Of a DNA stretch of 5,025 bases, positions 1 through 5,025 are shown piece after piece. The number at the start of each line of letters is the position of its first letter. Positions within the stretch are counted from its first letter, which is position 1. Both the position numbers and the translations under genes were made by a program. The notes beneath the pieces were generated by a model, which had not been told where the DNA came from, ran no database searches, and was given only the letters and a program-made list of their open reading frames with translations. The stretch comes from DATCSE01 sp036568605 (lineage in GTDB: Bacteria > Pseudomonadota > Gammaproteobacteria > Burkholderiales > Burkholderiaceae_C): positions 1 through 5,025 of the forward strand of contig DATCSE010000587.1 of NCBI GenBank assembly GCA_036568605.1, in the 5' to 3' direction.

Positions 1-232
1 CGACGACGGCCAGGCTCTGGACGCCGAGCGGCTTCAGCTTGTCCTCGAATCCGCCGAGCTGCACGATCTGGCGCCGGCAGAACGGGCACCACAAGCCGAG
101 CAGCAGCGCGAGGAACAGCGGGGTGCGCCCGCGGTAGTCGTCCAGCGAGATCGTCGCGTCGTTGGCAGCGACGGCCGGCAGCGCGAACGACGGGGCCGGT
201 TCGCCGGGCGAGACGGGATGGGTCGGCAGCAT
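1..232 (-). CDS. AhpC/TSA-type redoxin, N-terminal part (3' end beyond window)
   Basis: The first 77 residues are visible, starting MLPTHPVSPGEPAPSFALPA; the rest lies beyond the left edge. The pattern fits the thioredoxin-fold AhpC/TSA (peroxiredoxin-like) family. It has a GEPAPSFALP opening, then a LDDYRGR strand-turn near residues 30-36, a hydrophobic strand LFLALLLGLW (39-48), and the redox motif C49-P-F-C52 followed by RRQ and a LxxFEDKLKPLGV helix and turn (59-71). The W-C-P-F-C-R-R arrangement is typical of peroxiredoxin-like redoxins rather than classical 2-Cys AhpC, which has one peroxidatic Cys in a TxxC context. The likely role is thiol-dependent peroxide reduction or disulfide exchange. 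No signal peptide is visible, so it is probably cytoplasmic. The start at 232 is supported by a strong GGAAGGAG site 7 nt upstream. An overlapping frame starting at 255 gives an Arg/Ser/Cys-rich product and is a shadow. The exact subfamily and substrate cannot be settled from the N-terminus. Confidence 0.86.
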   Translation of the reverse strand, partial: MLPTHPVSPGEPAPSFALPAVAANDATISLDDYRGRTPLFLALLLGLWCPFCRRQIVQLGGFEDKLKPLGVQSLAVV

Positions 233-239
233 GGGGCCA

Positions 240-247
240 CTCCTTCC
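240..247 (-). promoter_or_regulatory. Strong Shine-Dalgarno site for the redoxin gene
   Basis: On the minus strand the bases read GGAAGGAG, followed by 7 nt and then ATG at 232. This is a near-ideal anti-16S match and spacing. It fixes the redoxin start at 232 and rules against the upstream ATGs at 255, 263 and 271. It also implies that the redoxin can be initiated independently of ribosomes finishing the cyclase gene. Confidence 0.8.
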
Positions 248-251
248 GACA

Positions 252-274
252 GCATCAGGGCATCAGGGCATCAG
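252..274. repeat. 8-bp tandem repeat (GCATCAGG, about 2.9 copies) at the cyclase stop codon
   Basis: The plus strand reads GCATCAGG (252-259), GCATCAGG (260-267) and GCATCAG (268-274). Read on the minus strand, each unit supplies a TGATG, so the cyclase stop TGA (273-271) overlaps an ATG (271-269). Two-codon mini-frames ATG-CCC-TGA follow, again overlapping at 263 and at 255. The repeat fills most of the 38-nt gap between the cyclase and redoxin genes. Short tandem units like this can change copy number by replication slippage, but here any change would fall after the stop codon and upstream of the Shine-Dalgarno site. Confidence 0.85.
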
Positions 275-3200
275 CACAGGAACGGGAGCACCATCAGCGC
301 ATCGGGCTCGAGACCGGCACGTTCGCAGACTGCGCGCGCCTTCTCGAAATAGGCTTCGGCGTTGGTCGCGTCTCCCGCATCCAGGTACAGCGTTGCAAGG
401 CCATCGTAGCAGGGGAAGAGCAGCTGCGGTTCATCGACTTGCTCGGCCAGCTGCAGCGCCTCCTGGTACGACGCGAACGCGTTCGCGTGGTCGCCGTGGC
501 ACTGGTGGATCTGGCCCAGCACGATCAGCGGCACTGCGAGGTGGTCGAGCAGGCCCAGTCGCCGGTCCAGGTTCGCGGCTGCGTGCGCCGCGGCGATCCC
601 CTCGGCCTCGCAGCGGTTGGTCAGCGCGCAGTAGGCCACCGCGAGGTTCGCGTACAGGCGCGACTGGAAGCCCAGGTCGCCGACCTTGCGCGCCGTCTCC
701 AGCCCGCGCAGGCAGGTCGCGATGCTGCGCTGCGGATCCAGCGACGCGTACAGCACACCCAGGTTCGTGTAGCCGCGGCACGCCGCCTGCAGCAGCTCGT
801 GCTGCTCGGCCTGCTGGACGCTGCGCTCGATCTGCTCGACCGCCTCGGCGGCGCGGTCCAGCCGGGCCAGCGCGACCCCGAGCGTGTTGTAGGCCTGCGC
901 GCGCACCGCCGCGGCGCCGGTCGCGCCGTCGGGCACTTGATCGAGCGCGCGCTGCGCGAGGGCCAGCGCGGCCTGGTTGTCGCCGGCCCGGAACGCGAGG
1001 CGTCCCATCTCCTGCAGCAGGTGGGCGCGCTCGATCGCATCGCCATCGGCGCCCAGGCGTTCGAGCCCGGCATCGAAACACGCGGCCGCGCGCTGCCGTT
1101 CGCCGGCGTCCCAGTGCAGCCCGCCGGTCTTGCGCAGCACGCGGGCCGAGCGCACCGGATCGGGCCGCTGCGTGACGGCCTCCAGCACCGCGCCGTACAG
1201 CGCCAGCGCGTCGACGCGCTGGCCCTTGAGCGCGAGCAGGTCGGCGAGGCGTTCGCGGGCGTCCAGCTCGGCCAGCAGCGCATCGCCCGGGTCGCTCGCA
1301 TCGGAGGAGCCCGTCGCGGCGAGGGTGCGCAGCGCGAGCTCGTAGTGGCGGATCGCGTCGTCGTTCGCGTAGACCGCGCGGGCCCAGTCGCCGGCCTCGA
1401 TCTGGTAGCGTGCGCCGCGGACCTTGTCGGGCGAGAGGCTCCAGTGATGCGCCAGCGCCTCGACTTCGGCGAGGCGCTGCGGGCCGTGCGCCGCATCGTC
1501 GCGCGCGGCTTCGAGCGCGCGGCCGGCACGCCGGTGGAGCTCGGTGCGCCGCGCCAGCAGCAGGTTCTGGTAGACCACCTCGTGCAGCAGCGCGTGCGTG
1601 AAGCGCCAGCGCGAGCCCGCATCGGCGCGCAGCAGGTCGGCCGCCGCCAGCCGCTGCAGCGCGGCGTCGACGAGCTCGGGCGTTTCGATCGCGATCGAGC
1701 GCAGCAGCCCCGCCTCGAACTCGGCGCCCAGCACGGCGGCTTCCTGCAGCACCCGCTTGTCGTCGCCGATCAGCGCGTCGACGCGCGACAGCAGCAGCCC
1801 GTACAGCGTGGCCGGCACGTCGCCGGCGTCGCAGCGCGGCGCCGCGCATTCCCAATGGTGGTCACGCCGCACCAGCAGGCCGCGCGCGACGAGGCTGCGC
1901 ACGATCTCCTCGACGAACAGCGGATTGCCGCCGGCGCGTGCGACCACCAGGTCGCGTACCGCCTGCAGCGTGGTGCCGGACGAGGCGCCCAGCAATTGGT
2001 CGGCGAGGGCGCGCGCGTCGGCATCGGCCAGCGGGGTCAGCTCGATCGTGATCGCGGCAGCGCTGCGCGGGGCATGCCACGCGCGGGCGTCGGGGCGCTG
2101 CGCGAACAGCAGCAGCAGCGGCTGGTCGGCGAGCTGATCGGCCAGCTCGCCCAGCAGGTCGATCGAGGCCGCATCGGCCCACTGCAGATCGTCGACGACG
2201 AGCACCAGCGGCTGCTGCGCAATGCGGCGTTCGAGCAGCGCGCGCGCGGCGAGCGTGATCTGGCGCTGCAGCTGCTCGGGTTCGATGTCGTGCGGCTTCT
2301 CTTCCTGTAGGCCGAGCAGGTAGTGCAGCACCGGCGTGATCGCATCGGCTTCGTCGGCACCGGCGCCCAGCGTGCGCAGACCCTGCTGCAACTTGCTGCG
2401 CGCGGTCGCCAGCGTGTCGTGCTCGTCGACCCGATAGGCCTCCCGGAACATCGTGCCGAAGGTCCCGTAGGTCGGCTCGCCGAGCGACGAGCAGGCGGTG
2501 CGCCGCACCGTGATGCCGGCGAGCGAGCCGTCCTGCTCGAGCCGCGCGAAGAACTCGGCGAGCAGCCGCGACTTGCCGGCGCCGGCCTCGCCGATCACGC
2601 GGACGACCTGCGCGCAGCCGCTGCGCATGCGCTCGACCGCATCGCGCAACTGCTCGAGCGCGGTCTCGCGGCCGACCAGCGGCGCACTCAGGCCGATGTC
2701 GGCAAGGCCACGCGCGGACCGCATCTCGTCGCGTGCCGCGATCAGCCGATGGACCGACAGCGGCTGCGCCTTGCCGCGCAGCGCCAGATCGCCGGCCGGC
2801 TCGAAGACGAAGCGGTGCTGCGCCAGCGCGCGGGTCGCCTCCGACACCAGCACCGTGCCCGGCTCGGCTGCCGACAGCAGCCGCGACGCGGTGTTCACCG
2901 TGTCGCCGGTGACCGCGTACGTGCCGCCGGCCGCGCTGCCGAGGCTGCCGGCCACCACCGGGCCGCTGTGCACGCCGATGTGCAGCGTGACCGCGCGGCC
3001 CAGGCGCGTGGCCCACTGCGCGTTGAGCTCGGCGATGTGCTCCAGCATCGCGAGCGCCGCCTGCAGCGCGCGCTCCGGGTCGTCCTCGTGCGCGCGCGGG
3101 GCGCCGAAGACGGCCATCACCGCATCGCCGACGAACTTCTCGGTGAAGCCGTCGAAGCGCGTCACCGCCCGCGCCATCGCCGCGAACAGCGCGTTCTGGA

Positions 3201-3420
3201 ACAGGCGCACGGTCTCCGGGTCCAGCCGCTCGGCCAGCGACGTGAAGCCGGTCAGGTCGGCGAACAGCAGCGTGACCTGGCGTCTGTCCGCTTCGGGTTC
3301 GGGCTCGGCGGCCGCCGGCTTCTGCTGCGCCGCGCCGCAGCGCGGGCAGAACAGGAACGCGGCATCGCAGGCGAAGCCGCACGCGGCGCAAGGCCTGACG
3401 GCACTGGGCGTGGTGATCAT
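271..3420 (-). CDS. Zinc ribbon - class III nucleotide cyclase - STAND/AAA ATPase - TPR protein
   Basis: This is a complete 1049-residue multidomain signalling protein, probably cytoplasmic because no signal peptide or membrane segment is seen. Residues 11-28 form a zinc ribbon with two CxxC pairs (C11/C14, C25/C28). Residues about 46-226 are a class III adenylate/guanylate cyclase homology domain. It keeps metal-binding D55 (FADLTGF) and D99, purine-site K95 (EKFVGD), and transition-state N176 and R180 (GDTVNTASR). The second purine-recognition position, usually Asp or Thr, is Ala169. Residues about 246-500 are a STAND/AAA_16-type ATPase with Walker A GEAGAGKS (277-284), Walker B LVLVVDD (405-411) then LQWAD, and a GNPLFVEE motif near 498. 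Helical repeats follow, with recognisable TPR units from about 720 to 1033. The domain order matches the common bacterial cyclase/ATPase/TPR family, distantly like soluble adenylyl cyclase. The expected activity is ATP (or GTP) to cyclic nucleotide, gated by the ATPase/TPR sensor; the ligand is unknown. The start at 3420 has an AGGGA about 7 nt upstream. There is no C-terminal DNA-binding domain. Confidence 0.93.
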   Translation of the reverse strand: MITTPSAVRPCAACGFACDAAFLFCPRCGAAQQKPAAAEPEPEADRRQVTLLFADLTGFTSLAERLDPETVRLFQNALFAAMARAVTRFDGFTEKFVGDAVMAVFGAPRAHEDDPERALQAALAMLEHIAELNAQWATRLGRAVTLHIGVHSGPVVAGSLGSAAGGTYAVTGDTVNTASRLLSAAEPGTVLVSEATRALAQHRFVFEPAGDLALRGKAQPLSVHRLIAARDEMRSARGLADIGLSAPLVGRETALEQLRDAVERMRSGCAQVVRVIGEAGAGKSRLLAEFFARLEQDGSLAGITVRRTACSSLGEPTYGTFGTMFREAYRVDEHDTLATARSKLQQGLRTLGAGADEADAITPVLHYLLGLQEEKPHDIEPEQLQRQITLAARALLERRIAQQPLVLVVDDLQWADAASIDLLGELADQLADQPLLLLFAQRPDARAWHAPRSAAAITIELTPLADADARALADQLLGASSGTTLQAVRDLVVARAGGNPLFVEEIVRSLVARGLLVRRDHHWECAAPRCDAGDVPATLYGLLLSRVDALIGDDKRVLQEAAVLGAEFEAGLLRSIAIETPELVDAALQRLAAADLLRADAGSRWRFTHALLHEVVYQNLLLARRTELHRRAGRALEAARDDAAHGPQRLAEVEALAHHWSLSPDKVRGARYQIEAGDWARAVYANDDAIRHYELALRTLAATGSSDASDPGDALLAELDARERLADLLALKGQRVDALALYGAVLEAVTQRPDPVRSARVLRKTGGLHWDAGERQRAAACFDAGLERLGADGDAIERAHLLQEMGRLAFRAGDNQAALALAQRALDQVPDGATGAAAVRAQAYNTLGVALARLDRAAEAVEQIERSVQQAEQHELLQAACRGYTNLGVLYASLDPQRSIATCLRGLETARKVGDLGFQSRLYANLAVAYCALTNRCEAEGIAAAHAAANLDRRLGLLDHLAVPLIVLGQIHQCHGDHANAFASYQEALQLAEQVDEPQLLFPCYDGLATLYLDAGDATNAEAYFEKARAVCERAGLEPDALMVLPFLC

Positions 3421-3476
3421 CGCGTATCCCTGGCCGGATGTTATCCCGGCAGGTCACGCGGCCGCCATGCCCGATC

Positions 3477-4334
3477 TCAGCGCAACACGCTGGACATCGC
3501 GGACAACGCGTTCAGGCTGCGCACCGCGTCCTGCACAGTCGCGCAGGCGATCGCGATGGTCTCGGCATCCTCGCGCTGCACCTGCGGCCACAGCGCGAAC
3601 ACGTCGGCCAGCGCCGGGGTCTGGCACTGCACCCGCAACGTCGGGGCGGCGCCGGCCAGGCGCCATGGCGCGGCGGCGCGCGCTCCGTCCGAGACGAGAC
3701 GGCGCACCGCATCGCGCGCCGTGGCTTCGATCAGCTCGCAGGCCGCAGCCGGCGACAGCGAACGGCCGCTGCGCGCGCCGTCGGACCACTTGACGACCGC
3801 GCAGGCCGCCTGCGGGAGCAATGAGCCGACCTCGGCGGCCATCACGTCGCAGCCGCTGGCCATCAGCACCGGCACGTCGAACTCGCCGGCGAGGGCCGCG
3901 TACAAGCCGACTTCGCCGAGCTCCAGCCCACCGAGCCAGACGCGTGCGAACGCGAAGCTGTTGGTCGTGTGCGCAAGCACGCCGCGGCTCTTGGCGCGCG
4001 AGTGCCATCCGATCATCAGCACGCCGTCCACGTCCTGGTCGACGCCGGCCATCATGCCGAGCTGCCGCGGCTTGCCCTGGATCAGTTGTGCGCGGGCATC
4101 GAGCTCGTCGGCGAGCAGGTTGCCGAAGTGCCCGTGCGAATCGTTGACCAGCACCGCGCCGGCGCCGCCGGCGAACGCGCCGCGGACCGCGGCGTCGGCT
4201 TCGCGCGTCATCCAGCGGCGAGCGCGTTCGTAGTCGGCGTTGCCGGCCTGGGTCTGCTCGGGGCGCCAGACGCCGGCGACACCTTCGATGTCCACGGCGA
4301 TCAGGATCTTCGGGGACTTGTGGTGCATCGTCAT
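3477..4334 (-). CDS. dppA: M55-family zinc D-aminopeptidase (DppA-like)
   Basis: This complete 285-residue protein matches the M55 family, whose type member is Bacillus subtilis DppA, a zinc D-aminopeptidase that forms a decamer and releases N-terminal D-Ala from short peptides. All key residues recalled from DppA have counterparts. The zinc ligands are D15 and E17 (VDIEGVAGV), H67 (VLVNDSH), H111 (MIGWHSRA) and E141 (LGEVGLYA). The catalytic His is H122 (RGVLAH). The length is close to the roughly 275 residues of DppA, and no signal peptide is seen, so it is probably cytoplasmic. The start at 4334 overlaps the upstream peptidase stop as ATGA. A second in-frame ATG at 4328 lies 6 nt after a GAAAG, so the true start could be two codons later without affecting the fold. 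The tight coupling to another peptidase of D-residue specificity supports a role in D-amino-acid peptide catabolism or peptidoglycan peptide recycling. The exact substrate is inferred. The dppA symbol reflects family similarity only; no dpp transporter genes are seen here. Confidence 0.93.
   Translation of the reverse strand: MTMHHKSPKILIAVDIEGVAGVWRPEQTQAGNADYERARRWMTREADAAVRGAFAGGAGAVLVNDSHGHFGNLLADELDARAQLIQGKPRQLGMMAGVDQDVDGVLMIGWHSRAKSRGVLAHTTNSFAFARVWLGGLELGEVGLYAALAGEFDVPVLMASGCDVMAAEVGSLLPQAACAVVKWSDGARSGRSLSPAAACELIEATARDAVRRLVSDGARAAAPWRLAGAAPTLRVQCQTPALADVFALWPQVQREDAETIAIACATVQDAVRSLNALSAMSSVLR
4331..4334 (-). promoter_or_regulatory. ATGA stop/start overlap coupling the two peptidase genes
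   Basis: On the minus strand the S58 peptidase ends AAC-GAA-AGA-TGA, and the ATG of the M55 gene begins one base before that TGA, giving ATGA. Such four-base overlaps usually reflect translational coupling within one mRNA. The only Shine-Dalgarno-like bases (GAAAG, 4335-4339) abut the first ATG and are better spaced for the second ATG at 4328. This fits either reinitiation at 4334 or ordinary initiation at 4328. Confidence 0.75.
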
Positions 4335-5025
4335 CTTTCGTTCAGCAGCGCCTGCCAGTCGGGCGCGAGATCGGTGAGGGCGTGCCGGCGGCGGCCATCG
4401 CGGCCGGTCACGCCGGTCGCGGCGAACAGCGCGTGCAGGATGGCCTGCTCGGTCGCTTCCGCCGCGGCCTGGAAGAACGCGTCGAGCGCGTGCTCGTGCA
4501 GCAGCGCGACGGCCGGCATTGGCTCGGCGTCGCGTTGCGGCACGCGCCAGGCGGTCGAGAACGCGAGCGCGATGTCGCCGCTGCCGTGGCCGTAGTCGGA
4601 GCCGGTGCGCGCGAGGCCGGCGGCGGCGCGCCGGGCGACGCGCGTCAATTGCCGCGCATCGAGCGGGGCATCGGTGGCGAGCAGCACGATGATGGAGCCG
4701 CGCTCGGGGCCAGCGTCGCCCGACGCGATCCGCGCCTGCAGGGGCGCGGCCATGCGCCGCCCGGCGATGGTCAGTGCGTCAGGGCGGCCCTGGTTCGCCA
4801 GCACCAGCGCGCCGAGCCGGTGGTGCCGGCCCTGCCACGAGACGATGCGCGAGGCGCTGCCGATGCCGCCCTTCAAGCCGTGGCACGACATGCCGCGCCC
4901 CGCGCCCACGCTGCCCTGCGCGAACGCGACCGCGTCCTGCCGCTGCGCCTCGCGCGCCGCCGCGAGCGCCTGCACGACATGCGACTCCTGCAGCGCGAAC
5001 GCCTGTGCATCGTGCAGCCAGCCGT
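4331..5025 (-). CDS. P1-family (S58, DmpA-like) self-processing aminopeptidase, C-terminal part
   Basis: About 230 residues are visible; the frame is open to the right edge, so the N-terminal part (about 140 residues by comparison with DmpA) is missing. The sequence matches the P1/S58 Ntn-hydrolase family (DmpA, BapA). These precursors cut themselves at a Gly-Ser bond, and the new N-terminal Ser becomes the nucleophile. Visible hallmarks are the GSVGAGRGMSCHGLKGGIGSASR segment (about 4916-4847), here split as GSVGAG and LKGGIGSASR; the ALVLANQG segment, likely carrying the oxyanion-hole Asn; the cleavage site G-S-IIVLLATDAPL with Ser at 4694-4696; and HGSGDIALAFSTA further on. The chain after the cut is 121 residues, close to the small subunit of DmpA. 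Family members release N-terminal L-, D- or beta-amino acids from peptides, amides or esters; specificity cannot be read here. It precedes and overlaps the M55 D-aminopeptidase gene. A GTG at 4973-4975 is internal, because the conserved reading frame continues upstream to the window edge. Confidence 0.91.
   Translation of the reverse strand, partial: GWLHDAQAFALQESHVVQALAAAREAQRQDAVAFAQGSVGAGRGMSCHGLKGGIGSASRIVSWQGRHHRLGALVLANQGRPDALTIAGRRMAAPLQARIASGDAGPERGSIIVLLATDAPLDARQLTRVARRAAAGLARTGSDYGHGSGDIALAFSTAWRVPQRDAEPMPAVALLHEHALDAFFQAAAEATEQAILHALFAATGVTGRDGRRRHALTDLAPDWQALLNER

Noticed and set aside
34..255. A 73-residue minus-strand frame overlapping the redoxin start.
   Set aside because: It is out of phase with the redoxin, has an Arg/Ser/Cys-rich product, and lacks its own Shine-Dalgarno site. 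The frame from 232 gives a recognisable redoxin with a strong ribosome site.
439..2310. A 623-residue open frame on the plus strand antisense to the cyclase gene.
   Set aside because: Its translation is low-complexity and Arg/Gln/Ala/Val-rich with no recognisable motif. The minus strand here encodes clear ATPase and TPR motifs. Long antisense frames are expected in such GC-rich DNA.
3433..3450. Imperfect inverted repeat (GCCGGAT - GTT - ATCCCGGC) in the 56-nt gap before the cyclase gene, considered as a terminator or operator.
   Set aside because: The stem is about 7 bp with a bulge and a 3-nt loop, and no T-run follows on the minus strand. It is too weak to call a terminator, and an operator cannot be supported without comparative data.
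3421..3476. Possible promoter for the cyclase gene (TAACAT as a -10, GTGACC as a -35, minus strand).
   Set aside because: The two hexamers are only about 8 nt apart and each matches 4 of 6 consensus bases, so this is not a credible sigma-70 promoter.
2323..4233. A 636-residue open frame on the plus strand spanning the cyclase and M55 genes.
   Set aside because: It crosses two well-supported minus-strand genes and the gap between them, and has an Arg/Ala-rich composition and no domain signal. It is a compositional shadow.
4973..4975. GTG codon as the possible start of the right-edge peptidase.
   Set aside because: The open frame continues upstream to the window edge, and family comparison requires a further N-terminal region of about 140 residues. 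The GTG is an internal Val.

Overview
The window is very GC-rich and densely coding, and all four recognisable genes lie on the minus strand, so transcription runs from the right edge to the left. Third codon positions are strongly G/C-biased. Together with the families present, this suggests a high-GC proteobacterium, for example a Xanthomonadaceae/Rhodanobacteraceae-type gammaproteobacterium or a betaproteobacterium. That assignment is inferred from composition and gene families; no marker gene is present.

In transcription order: (1) the C-terminal two thirds of a P1-family (MEROPS S58, DmpA-like) self-processing aminopeptidase, cut by the right edge (4331-5025). (2) A complete M55-family zinc D-aminopeptidase (DppA-like, 3477-4334), whose ATG overlaps the stop of gene 1 as ATGA. 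(3) After a 56-nt gap, a 1049-residue signalling protein (271-3420) that combines an N-terminal zinc ribbon, a class III nucleotide cyclase domain, a STAND/AAA-type ATPase and a C-terminal TPR array. (4) After a 38-nt gap holding an 8-bp tandem repeat and a strong Shine-Dalgarno site, the N-terminal 77 residues of a CPFC-type AhpC/TSA redoxin, cut by the left edge (1-232).

Genes 1 and 2 form a tight pair of structurally unrelated peptidases, both from families known to act on peptides with D- (or beta-) amino-acid N-termini. A role in using or recycling D-amino-acid peptides is likely. The cyclase/ATPase/TPR protein looks like a large signal-integrating cytoplasmic protein, and its link to the peptidases or the redoxin is only positional. 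The two gaps are short (38 and 56 nt) and no convincing terminator was seen in either, so a single transcript is possible. No RNA genes, insertion sequences, CRISPR arrays or prophage features were seen. Long plus-strand reading frames across the window are compositional shadows of the minus-strand genes. I found no clearly novel system. The points most worth a second look are the paired D-peptidases, a substitution in the cyclase purine-recognition position, and the chain of overlapping TGATG stop/start signals after the cyclase gene.
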